Shown in pieces: positions 9,156 through 17,251 of a stretch of DNA of 64,000 nt. A program made the position numbers and the translations under genes. The notes beneath the pieces were generated by a model that was given only the letters and a program-made list of their open reading frames with translations, did no database searches and had not been told where the DNA came from. The DNA is from Muribaculaceae bacterium (GTDB lineage: Bacteria; Bacteroidota; Bacteroidia; Bacteroidales; Muribaculaceae): NCBI GenBank assembly GCA_017405965.1, contig JAFQZK010000015.1:62001-126000 (forward strand), in the 5' to 3' direction. Each line of letters opens with the position of its first letter. Positions within the stretch are counted from its first letter, which is position 1.

Positions 9156-11549
9156 ATGAAGAAGATTTTATTCCTCGCTGCGCTGGTGCTTGCCGCCTTG
9201 CAAGTTACTGCCGCCAATGTGGACCTGGCTACTGCCCAGCAGTCCGCCCAACGTTTTTTGATGACTCAGGCCGCTAAGGGCCGTTTCATGACCTCGGCTC
9301 CCGCCATCAAGTGGACCCACGAGGTGAAGACCTCAAGTAACGCTGCTCAGGCTGCTTACTACATCGTGAACACCGACCGTGGCTACGTCATCGTTTCCGG
9401 TGACGACCGTGCACGCCAGATTCTCGCCTATGGCGACGGTTCTCTCGAGAACATGAACGATATCCCCGAGAACATGCAGTTCTTCCTGGATATGTACAAG
9501 GCCGAGATGGAGTACTTCCTGGCTCACCCCGACCAGCCGATCAAGCTTCGCAACGCCAACCTTGGACAGACGATTCAGCCGATGTTGTCCACGCTGTGGC
9601 AGCAGGGTAGCAACAACGGCAGGTCGCCCTATAACAGGTTGTGCCCGCAGTCAGGTGGTATGTATTGCCTCGTGGGATGCGCTGCCGTTTCTCTGTCTCA
9701 GGTGATGAAGTTCTGGAATTATCCTGCAGGTTCTCCCGCCCTTCCCGAGTACACGGGTGAAAGAGGTGTCACTGCATCTGCTCTGCCGCCCATCACCTTT
9801 GACTGGGCTAACATGCTCGACTCCTACAAAAACGAAAACTGGACCGAGGCTCAGCGTGACGCTATCTCTAACCTGATGCGTTATGTGGGTGGTGCATTGT
9901 TCATGGACTATAATCCCCAGATGAGCGGTGCCGACGAGGACCAGATGATGAATGCCATCAAGCTCTTCGGTTTTGATCCCAGTGCACACTATGTGCTCAA
10001 GAACAATTATGATCAGGCCATGACCGAGAACTACAATGATGATGAGTGGACGACCATGATGCAGACCGAGTTGATCGAGGGCCGTCCTCTGATGTATTGT
10101 GCTTACTCATCGACGAGTTCTGGCGACAGCTTCTACGGCCACGCTTTCAATGTCGATGGCTACAACGCCGACGATGACACCTATCATGTGAACTTCGGCC
10201 AGTCCGAGGAGAGGAACGGCTGGTATGCATTCAACGCATTCGGCTATGGTATCACCGTGTATAAGTACTTCCAGTTGATGTTCGTTGATGTGAAGCCCAA
10301 TCCCGAGGGCGTCGCACTTCCCCCGCGCATCATTGCCAACATGTTGTATAATTCAATGGGTGATGAGGGCAACTATGTAGGTTGGAACATTCCTGTGAAC
10401 GTGCATGTGATCGGTGCTGACTTGACTGGCGACATCACGGTGACCGCGCATGACCAGGACGGTCTTATCGTTCCTGCAACCTCCACCATCAGCCTCGCTG
10501 AACTCAATCAGGATCCCGCTCATTACAAACTCTTGACGGTGTATGTTACCCCGCAACAGGAGGGAAGTTTCATGGGTTATATCACCTTGAGCAGCCCCGG
10601 TGCTGAGCCCGTGGATGTTTACTTCTATGGTGAGGCCGAAGCAGCTCCTCTGGTGAAGTATGAACCCCAGATGCTCCCCGCCAACGAGGATGCCATCACG
10701 CTGACTTCGTTCCGTGCCGACTGGAGTGACCGCACCCCGGCTCAACTGGTCGACAGCTACACGCTCGAGGTGAACGCACAGCCTGTTTATAACCTCATGG
10801 CCGAAGCCGACTGGAGCGACGTTTCCTATTCCTCCACCAATATCTATAATAACCCCTCACAGGTAATTCCTGCTGATTGGGAGTTCAATGGTTCAGGTCT
10901 GTGGAAGGAAGGTGGTTACATCTCGATCAATTACAGCAGTAAGATCCTCTCGCCCAATCTCGATTTGACAGGTTGCGGCAAGGTGAAGGTTGAGTTCACC
11001 GGACGCACCGCCAGCGGCAGCACTGCATCGCTGACTGTATCGACCAGCGTGGATTCTAAGTCAATCAACATGACCAACACGATGACCGACTATGTGGTTG
11101 AACTTAACTGCAGCGCTACCGACCGTGTGACCTTCACCGGCACGAACAGCTATCCCGGCTTCAAGAACATTAAGATCTATGGTGGCCAGGTTGCAAGCGG
11201 TGACGCTAACTATCGCCTCATCACCGGCATTACCGACAAGTCCTACGTTGTGAACAACCTGGAAGCAGGCGGTACTTTCCTGTACAAGGTGAAGACCGTT
11301 TACAGCGATGGTACCGAGAGCGAGTGGAGCAACGTTGAGCAGGTAACCCTGTTCGGTGATGCTCATGCCTATGAGCTCGGCGACGTGAATCACGACGGCT
11401 TTGTAACCGTTACCGACGTGACCGCCCTCATCAACGCCCTGATGGCCAATGCTGAGCCCTGTCCCATCTGCTCTGACATCAATGGAGACGAGGCAGTCAA
11501 TGTCACGGACGTAATCATGTTGATCAACATGATCATGAGCGCCCAGTGA
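9156..11549 (+). CDS. C10 family cysteine peptidase with dockerin, copy 2
   Basis: 797 residues with the same layout as copy 1: signal peptide (MKKILFLAALVLAAL), prodomain, catalytic domain, Ig-like and Fn3/jelly-roll modules, C-terminal dockerin. The nucleophile is Cys175 (LVGCAAVS), the His is H329 (GHAFNVDGY) and the Asn is N346. The usual WGWSG after the Asn is FGQSE: the second Trp, which lines the substrate pocket in streptopain, is replaced by Gln349. Activity or specificity may differ. It begins 39 bp after copy 1, so the two are probably cotranscribed, and it is followed by a strong terminator. Confidence 0.92.
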   Translation: MKKILFLAALVLAALQVTAANVDLATAQQSAQRFLMTQAAKGRFMTSAPAIKWTHEVKTSSNAAQAAYYIVNTDRGYVIVSGDDRARQILAYGDGSLENMNDIPENMQFFLDMYKAEMEYFLAHPDQPIKLRNANLGQTIQPMLSTLWQQGSNNGRSPYNRLCPQSGGMYCLVGCAAVSLSQVMKFWNYPAGSPALPEYTGERGVTASALPPITFDWANMLDSYKNENWTEAQRDAISNLMRYVGGALFMDYNPQMSGADEDQMMNAIKLFGFDPSAHYVLKNNYDQAMTENYNDDEWTTMMQTELIEGRPLMYCAYSSTSSGDSFYGHAFNVDGYNADDDTYHVNFGQSEERNGWYAFNAFGYGITVYKYFQLMFVDVKPNPEGVALPPRIIANMLYNSMGDEGNYVGWNIPVNVHVIGADLTGDITVTAHDQDGLIVPATSTISLAELNQDPAHYKLLTVYVTPQQEGSFMGYITLSSPGAEPVDVYFYGEAEAAPLVKYEPQMLPANEDAITLTSFRADWSDRTPAQLVDSYTLEVNAQPVYNLMAEADWSDVSYSSTNIYNNPSQVIPADWEFNGSGLWKEGGYISINYSSKILSPNLDLTGCGKVKVEFTGRTASGSTASLTVSTSVDSKSINMTNTMTDYVVELNCSATDRVTFTGTNSYPGFKNIKIYGGQVASGDANYRLITGITDKSYVVNNLEAGGTFLYKVKTVYSDGTESEWSNVEQVTLFGDAHAYELGDVNHDGFVTVTDVTALINALMANAEPCPICSDINGDEAVNVTDVIMLINMIMSAQ

Positions 11550-11618
11550 TAGGGTGTAAGCCCTAAGCCAATATCGGCATCGCGATAACCAGCTAAGGTT
11601 CAGTTCGCGAAGCCACCT

Positions 11619-11654
11619 CACAATGGAGACGCAAATGTTTGCGTCTCCATTGTG
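11619..11654 (+). terminator. Strong hairpin terminator after C10 copy 2
   Basis: A perfect 17-bp inverted repeat (11619-11635 with 11638-11654) with a two-base centre, followed by a T-rich tract ending TTTTTT near 11670. It ends the copy 1-copy 2 transcription unit. Confidence 0.9.
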
Positions 11655-11687
11655 TTATGTTGTTTTTTGCATATTTACCGAAAAAAA

Positions 11688-11795
11688 GTTGCCGAAGGCG
11701 GTCACACCTACGAGACTGACGACGTGAACTACGACAAGGCTGTCAATATCATCGTTGTCACAATGCTGATCAATGCAGTGCTCAGTGCCAATTGA
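11688..11795 (+). pseudogene. Decayed dockerin fragment
   Basis: In the frame 11688-11795 the translation includes DDVNYDKAVNIIVVTMLI and ends at TGA. This aligns with the second half of the neighbouring dockerins (D-N-G-D-x-A-V-N-V-T-D-V-x-M-L-I-N), but loop residues are changed (the glycine, and the Asp of TDV). No start codon or upstream domain is attached, and the preceding 17-bp terminator isolates it. Most likely the 3' relic of a fourth C10 or other dockerin gene lost by deletion. Confidence 0.75.
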
Positions 11796-11940
11796 TATTG
11801 TGAGATAAATCACTGAAAATAAGTAACTTAAAAGACGTTCCCTGCTACGCTGGAGTTCAGGAAATACTGGTGTCATAGGGGGCACTTTGTTTTTGGGAGG
11901 TGGCAGATTGTTTGATTTCGTAATAAAATTGGTTAAAAAT

Positions 11941-11972
11941 GTTGTATTTTCGCTGAAATTAGACTACTTTTG
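11941..11972 (+). promoter_or_regulatory. Promoter of C10 copy 3
   Basis: GTTG (11941-11944), a 20-bp spacer, then TACTTTTG (11965-11972). The leader to the start codon is about 85 nt. Confidence 0.65.
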
Positions 11973-12061
11973 CCACGCTTATGAGTCATTGCATGTCGCA
12001 ACGTCTTGTAAGGTATTTTTTTGTCCTGGAGCAAACAATCGTTTAATAACATTAATAGCTT

Positions 12062-14470
12062 ATGAAAAGATTCTTATTCTGTGTCGCAGTCTTGTTTGCG
12101 GCGATTCAGCTTTCGGCTGCCCCTGTTGATGTAGCAACAGCGCAGGCCAGGGCGCAAAACTTTGTGCAGCAGCACATGTATGGTGGCGTTTTAAGGGCTC
12201 CTCTCAGCGGGAGAATGACACTGACGCATACCGAAATGAATTCCCAGAAGCTGGACCGTGCCGTATTCTACATCTTCAATTCCAGTAACGGCTATGTCAT
12301 CGTTTCGGGTGACGACCGTGCCGAGGAAATCCTGGGTTACGGTGATGGCGTGTTGGACTTCAACACGATTCCTTGCAACATGAAGGCCTGGCTGGCTACC
12401 TACAAGGAGCAGATCGAGTATCTTCAGGCCCATGAGGGCATGCAGGTCAAGACGCCGTCGATGATGGATCCGTCGTTGCGCATTCCCAGTGTTGCTCCGC
12501 TGTTGACCGCTTTGTGGGATCAGGAGGCACCCTACTGGAACATGTGTAAGATTAACAATTACCAGTGCTTGACAGGTTGCCCTGCCACGTCGGCTGCCAT
12601 GGTGTTCCACTACTGGAAATATCCTGACTTCATGACTCCCGAGGTACCCGGTTACAAGTGCACGCTGAGCACGGGCTACTATTCAACCCAGAGTGTGAAT
12701 GTAGCCGCTTTGCCCCCTGTGGTATTTGACTGGGAACACATGAGAGACACATACACCAGCAACTATATAACCGAGGAAGCCAATGCCGTTGCAACGCTGA
12801 TGCGTTATGTGGGCCAGGCCGAGCGCATGGAATATGGTACCAGTGCTGCTGGCGGTAGCGGTGTGGCTGCCGACAGTGTTATCTTGATTGTCAATGCATT
12901 CAAACTCTTCGGTTATGATGAGGAAACTGTTCGCATGGTGAAAAAGACCACTTCCTATAGCGGTGGTACCACCCTCTATACCGATGCTGAATGGGCTGCA
13001 ATGATTCAGGAGGAACTCATTGAGGAACGTCCCATCGTGTTCTGTGCCATCGCAGGTGGTTTCTTCGGTGGCGGTCATGCCTTCAACGTCGACGGCTATG
13101 ATGCCAATACCAACAAGTACCACATCAACTTCGGTTGGAGTGGCTCATCCAACAACTATTATGCCCTCAATGCCTTCAATGGAGATGGTTCGACCTTCAA
13201 CCAGTACCAGCAGATGGTGATTGGCATCCAGCCTCCTCTCACCTCGCCGCGCCTGCGCGCCGACAAGAGCGAGTTGTCGATGGAATGCTTCAAGAACCAG
13301 ACCGATGTGGCCAGCTTCACAATCACCGGACGCAATCTTGAGGACAACGTCACGCTGACCCTCAACGACGAGAACGGCGTGTTCAGCATTGTTGAAAACT
13401 CGTTTGCTCCCAACGAGGAGCACAGGCTTGAGCGTACCGTCGAAGTGACCTATTCTCCCAAGGCCGAGGGCGAGTACACTGCCACGCTGACTTGCAGCAC
13501 GCCCGGCGTCGATGACATTGTCATCACCCTGCACGGTGCATCGCAATATGAGCTTTATCGTCCCGTCATGCTGGATGCCGATGAGCAGGCTATCACTGCC
13601 ACCTCGTTCCGTGCCGACTGGACCGACAACACTCCTGCCGAGAATGTCACGAGCTACTCTCTTGAGGTGCGCGTGAAGCCTGATGTGGTCTTGCTGACCG
13701 AGGCCGACTGGAGCGGTGTGCCCGAGGAGAGCACCAACCATGCTTCGGATGTTGCCAACTATCTTCCCGATGGCTGGACTTTCACCGGTGACCACTTCTA
13801 CCTTGACGGCGGTTGCATCTCGGCAAACCGTAACAATATTTTGGATCCGAACTGTGACTTGACAGGCTACTCCACGGTGAGTGTCATCATCAAAGCCAGA
13901 GCTTATTCCAAGGGCAAGAACACGACGTTGGATGTCATGACCGATGAGGCTACAAGGACGATCATGCTGGCCCAGGATTTCAGCACCTATCTGGTAGTGC
14001 TCCCGGTGGGCGACGATGGTTATGTCAAGATCAAAACGGGTTATTACCCCGAGATCCAGAGCATCAAGATTTATGGTGGTGAAATCACCGATCCCGAGCC
14101 CTTCGCCCTGCGTGCAGATGGTGACGACGATTATCACCTGATCGAGGGTATTACCCCCGATAAGTTCTATACCGTGACCGGCCTCATGCCCGCAACTCCT
14201 TACTTGTATCGCGTGAAGGCTTACTATGTGAACGGTACCGAGAGCTCGTGGAGTAACACCAAGGAGGTTCTCCTCAAGGAGGGTCAGATTCTCCGCGGCG
14301 ACGTGGACGGTGATGGCCAGGTTGAGCTGACTGATGTTACCTTGTTGATTACGGCACTGCTCAGCGAGGACTTCTCTTCGATTAATATGGAGGCTGCCGA
14401 CTTCAATGAGGATGGCGCTGTCAACATCAACGATGTGACAATGCTGCTCAATTACATCTCCACTTTATGA
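12062..14470 (+). CDS. C10 family cysteine peptidase with dockerin, copy 3
   Basis: 802 residues. Signal peptide (MKRFLFCVAVLFAAIQLSAA), inhibitory prodomain, catalytic domain with Cys173 (LTGCPATS), His339 (GGGHAFNVDGY) and Asn356 in HINFGWSG, then Ig-like and Fn3/jelly-roll modules. The C-terminus is a dockerin pair (GDVDGDGQVELTDVT and DFNEDGAVNINDVT). Its catalytic domain is closer in wording to the distant copy 4 (40917-44372) than to its neighbours; both share QCLTGCPATSA and GTSAAGGSGV. It is transcribed from its own promoter and closed by a strong hairpin. Confidence 0.93.
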   Translation: MKRFLFCVAVLFAAIQLSAAPVDVATAQARAQNFVQQHMYGGVLRAPLSGRMTLTHTEMNSQKLDRAVFYIFNSSNGYVIVSGDDRAEEILGYGDGVLDFNTIPCNMKAWLATYKEQIEYLQAHEGMQVKTPSMMDPSLRIPSVAPLLTALWDQEAPYWNMCKINNYQCLTGCPATSAAMVFHYWKYPDFMTPEVPGYKCTLSTGYYSTQSVNVAALPPVVFDWEHMRDTYTSNYITEEANAVATLMRYVGQAERMEYGTSAAGGSGVAADSVILIVNAFKLFGYDEETVRMVKKTTSYSGGTTLYTDAEWAAMIQEELIEERPIVFCAIAGGFFGGGHAFNVDGYDANTNKYHINFGWSGSSNNYYALNAFNGDGSTFNQYQQMVIGIQPPLTSPRLRADKSELSMECFKNQTDVASFTITGRNLEDNVTLTLNDENGVFSIVENSFAPNEEHRLERTVEVTYSPKAEGEYTATLTCSTPGVDDIVITLHGASQYELYRPVMLDADEQAITATSFRADWTDNTPAENVTSYSLEVRVKPDVVLLTEADWSGVPEESTNHASDVANYLPDGWTFTGDHFYLDGGCISANRNNILDPNCDLTGYSTVSVIIKARAYSKGKNTTLDVMTDEATRTIMLAQDFSTYLVVLPVGDDGYVKIKTGYYPEIQSIKIYGGEITDPEPFALRADGDDDYHLIEGITPDKFYTVTGLMPATPYLYRVKAYYVNGTESSWSNTKEVLLKEGQILRGDVDGDGQVELTDVTLLITALLSEDFSSINMEAADFNEDGAVNINDVTMLLNYISTL

Positions 14471-14499
14471 TCGATTTCACGCGTTGCGTGACTGTATAG

Positions 14500-14543
14500 A
14501 ACAAGTGGCCGCATCAGGGAAAACCTGATGCGGCCACTTGTTT
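14500..14543 (+). terminator. Terminator after C10 copy 3
   Basis: A 19-bp perfect stem (14500-14518 with 14524-14542) with loop GAAAA, followed by TTTGGG. It marks the end of the peptidase cluster. Confidence 0.88.
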
Positions 14544-14589
14544 GGGCGCGGGACCTCCAAGGCTCCGCCGGTTTTTTTGAAGAAAACAT

Positions 14590-14620
14590 TTTGTCAATTC
14601 GTTATCTGTGGCTACCTTTG
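14590..14620 (+). promoter_or_regulatory. Promoter of the surface-polysaccharide operon
   Basis: TTTG (14590-14593), exactly 19 bp, then TACCTTTG (14613-14620): full consensus. Transcription would begin about 185 nt upstream of the flippase gene. Confidence 0.8.
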
Positions 14621-14808
14621 TCCGTGCGCTGAAGGTATGTCATCATCTGTTAGACGCAACAGAAATCGGCGGTAAGTCCGTCCTGGCATTGCGACACGAT
14701 TCATGACACAGCCCCAGCCACGGCATGGAATCCTGCTGTCTGTAATTCCTCAAGGAGGGGGAGGGCAGGATCGTATGACCTTTTGTTTGAGAACCGCACC
14801 TAAGTAAC
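14621..14808 (+). promoter_or_regulatory. Long structured leader of the polysaccharide operon
   Basis: About 185 nt of untranslated leader. It contains a 12-codon Arg-rich mini-ORF (14637-14675) and inverted segments around the purine-rich stretch GGAGGGGGAGGG (ATCCTGC near 14730 with GCAGGAT near 14765). I recognise no known riboswitch. The arrangement is compatible with attenuation or antitermination control, as is common for capsule loci, but this is inference. Confidence 0.4.
14637..14675 (+). CDS. Possible Arg-rich leader peptide
   Basis: ATG to TAA, 12 residues, reading MSSSVRRNRNRR. It lies about 17 nt after the predicted transcription start in the polysaccharide operon leader. Half of the last eight codons are Arg. 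There is no ribosome binding site or comparative support; it could be chance. Confidence 0.25.
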   Translation: MSSSVRRNRNRR

Positions 14809-16389
14809 ATGAGCGAGCAACCTGTAAATAGAGATAAGCCATCAGGAAACATCTCCAATAACCGGCTCATTGCCAAGAATTCCATCATGCTGTATCTCAG
14901 GATGATCTTGTCGATGCTGGTGGGGTTCTACACCTCCAGGGTTGTGCTCAACACCCTTGGCGTGGACGACTTCGGTGTGTATGGCGTCGTTGGCGGTGTG
15001 GTTTCGATGCTGGGTTTCTTGACGGCGTCGATGAGTGGTGCGACCAGCCGTTTTCTGGCTTTTGAGCTCGGTCGGGAGGACCATGAGCGCTTGTCCGAGA
15101 CTTTCTCCAGTGCCTTGATCATCCATATCGCGCTGGCTCTGGTGATCTGTTTGATTGCCGAGACTGTGGGCCTGTGGTTCGTGACGCATAAACTCGTCAT
15201 TCCGCCTGGGCGTATGACAGCAGCTCTTTGGGTTTATCAAATGAGCATACTGAGCGCCATGCTGGGCATGATACAGGTGCCCTACAGCGCCATGGTGATC
15301 GCTTACGAGAGGATGAGCATCTATGCCTATCTCGAAATCCTGAATGTGATTTTGAAACTTGTGATTGTTTATCTGTTGATGATAGGCAACTTCGACAAGC
15401 TGATCTTGTATGCGATTCTGCACCTGGCCGTGACCGTCATCATCATGGCGATTTATGTCATTTACTGTCTCGTCAATTATCCGGCTTCGCGGTTCCGGTG
15501 GATCTGGAAACCGTCCATCATCAAGCCCATGCTGTCGTTCTCGGGATGGGACCTGTATGGCAACGCCAGCAACATGGCCCGCACCCAGGGTGTGAACATG
15601 CTCGTGAACATGTTCTTCGGTGCCGCTGCCAATGCTGCCGTGGGTGTCGCCTCGACCGTTCAAGCGGTCCTGATGCAGTTCTCGGTCAATATCTCGACGG
15701 CGGTGCGCCCCCAGGTGGTGAAGAGCTATTCGGTCGGGGACCACGACAGGATGTCAACGCTGATTTATGTGGGTTCCCGCTACCTGTACCTCCTGCTCTT
15801 GTTGGTCTCGGTGCCCATCCTGATAGAACCGCATTTCGTGCTCAAGGTATGGCTCAAGATCGTGCCGAAATACGCCGAATGGTTCGTGAGGTACATGATT
15901 TTGTTCAATTTCTTTGCCCAGATGTCCATCGTGATGGCCATGGGAATTCACGCTACCGGCAAAGTCAAGCGCATCAGCCTCATCAACGGCACGCTGTACC
16001 TGAGTGTGTTGCCGTTCACTTATATCGCCTACAAGATGTCGGGCAGCATCTACAGCGCCTATGTCTTTAACGTGATTGCGGTATTGATCGGCTGCCTGTG
16101 CAACGTGTACACGCTGAGTCTGTCGGTGCAGCAGATTTCCTTGATGAAATTCATCCGCAAGGTGCTGATTCCCGTTTTGATCATCAGTGTGATAGTCATG
16201 GCGGTTTCCTATATTCCGAAGTTGTATCTCGAGGAGGGTTGGACCAGATTCCTGCTGGTTGGCTTGATTTCAACGGTCGCCGTGCTCTCGTTGACTTATT
16301 TCACGGCCGACGAGCCGATAAAACAATTCATCAAAAAGAAAGTTTCATCTTATGTCAGATTTGGTAAGCGTTCTAACACCGACATATAA
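14809..16389 (+). CDS. Polysaccharide/lipid-linked oligosaccharide flippase (Wzx/MATE-like)
   Basis: A 526-residue integral membrane protein with about 12-14 hydrophobic segments after a short polar N-terminus, typical of the multidrug/oligosaccharidyl-lipid/polysaccharide (MOP) flippase superfamily. The N-terminal wording (IMLYLRMILSMLVGFYTSRVVL, then LGVDDFGVYGVVGG) is characteristic of the polysaccharide biosynthesis branch. It should move undecaprenyl-linked glycans across the inner membrane. It is first in an overlapping three-gene operon; the GT2 gene starts inside its last 38 bases. Confidence 0.88.
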   Translation: MSEQPVNRDKPSGNISNNRLIAKNSIMLYLRMILSMLVGFYTSRVVLNTLGVDDFGVYGVVGGVVSMLGFLTASMSGATSRFLAFELGREDHERLSETFSSALIIHIALALVICLIAETVGLWFVTHKLVIPPGRMTAALWVYQMSILSAMLGMIQVPYSAMVIAYERMSIYAYLEILNVILKLVIVYLLMIGNFDKLILYAILHLAVTVIIMAIYVIYCLVNYPASRFRWIWKPSIIKPMLSFSGWDLYGNASNMARTQGVNMLVNMFFGAAANAAVGVASTVQAVLMQFSVNISTAVRPQVVKSYSVGDHDRMSTLIYVGSRYLYLLLLLVSVPILIEPHFVLKVWLKIVPKYAEWFVRYMILFNFFAQMSIVMAMGIHATGKVKRISLINGTLYLSVLPFTYIAYKMSGSIYSAYVFNVIAVLIGCLCNVYTLSLSVQQISLMKFIRKVLIPVLIISVIVMAVSYIPKLYLEEGWTRFLLVGLISTVAVLSLTYFTADEPIKQFIKKKVSSYVRFGKRSNTDI

Positions 16390-17251
16390 TTGCGGCAAAT
16401 ATATACACCGTCTGTTGGATTCGGTCTTGAAGCAGACCTATCCTGCCATCGAAATGTATGTGATGGACGACGGCAGCACCGACGATACCAAGTCGGTCAT
16501 CGACAGCTATGTCCTCCGGTTTGAGAAAAAAGGCTACTCCCTGCATTACAGCTACAACGCGAATCAGGGTCAGTCGGGAGCCATCAACGACGGCCTGAAA
16601 TTGATCAAGGGAGAATACCTGGTGTGGCCCGATGCCGATGATTTCTACAAGACCGATAACGCCATCGAGGCGATGGTGGATTCGTTGAAGAACTCGCCCG
16701 ACGATGTGGGCATGACGCGGGTGCTGCTGGAGTATCTCAAGGAGGATGACCTGACGCTTGCCCGCGGATTGAATCAGCCCGGACCTTACAGTGATCGCCT
16801 GTTTGAGGACTGCCTGTTCAAGATCAACGGCTTCTGGTATTGCGCCGGTGGCTATATGGTCAAGACTGCTGTCTTGAAGGCAGGGATTCCCGATCTCGAA
16901 ATCTACACCGAACATGATGCCGGCCAGAACTGGCAGCTGATGTTGCCGGTGCTCTATACCCATCGCTGTTTAACGATACCCCAGGTCATGTATTCGGTGC
17001 TCACCCGCAGCACGTCGCACAGCCGTGGCCAATACGCGACCCGCAAGCAGGTCAATCGGCAGTACAACGGCTACCGTAACACGATTCTGGCTACCCTCAA
17101 GAAGATTCCGTCGATGCCGGCCGACGAGTTGACCGACTACTGCCGCCGCATCAACAGGCAATATGACAAAATGGTGATGATGAACAACCTGCGTTGTTTC
17201 CTCAGGCCAATTACTCCGTACATTAAACGCATAATAGGGAAACATGATTGA
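16352..17251 (+). CDS. Glycosyltransferase family 2
   Basis: A 299-residue GT-A fold glycosyltransferase. N-terminal SVLTPTYNCGKYIHRLLDSVL and DDGSTDDT are the nucleotide-sugar binding signature; WPDADDF (about residue 95) is the DxD-type metal site. It would add a sugar to a lipid-linked glycan on the cytoplasmic face. Specificity cannot be read from the sequence. Its ATG overlaps the flippase gene by 38 bp, and its end overlaps the next gene by 8 bp, so translation is coupled. Confidence 0.88.
   Translation: MSDLVSVLTPTYNCGKYIHRLLDSVLKQTYPAIEMYVMDDGSTDDTKSVIDSYVLRFEKKGYSLHYSYNANQGQSGAINDGLKLIKGEYLVWPDADDFYKTDNAIEAMVDSLKNSPDDVGMTRVLLEYLKEDDLTLARGLNQPGPYSDRLFEDCLFKINGFWYCAGGYMVKTAVLKAGIPDLEIYTEHDAGQNWQLMLPVLYTHRCLTIPQVMYSVLTRSTSHSRGQYATRKQVNRQYNGYRNTILATLKKIPSMPADELTDYCRRINRQYDKMVMMNNLRCFLRPITPYIKRIIGKHD

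Larger units (their letters stand above)
11550..12061 (+). other. Gene-free stretch between C10 copies 2 and 3
   Basis: 512 bp containing the terminator (11619-11654), the dockerin relic (11688-11795) and the promoter of copy 3 (11941-11972). Nothing recognisable in 11796-11940. Confidence 0.7.

Noticed and set aside
14544-14580. Possible type 1 REP relic (GGGCGCGGGACCTCC, then GGCTCCGCCGG) after C10 copy 3
   Set aside because: Some words recall the RAYT 1 elements, but the stem does not pair properly and the CCGTG head is missing.
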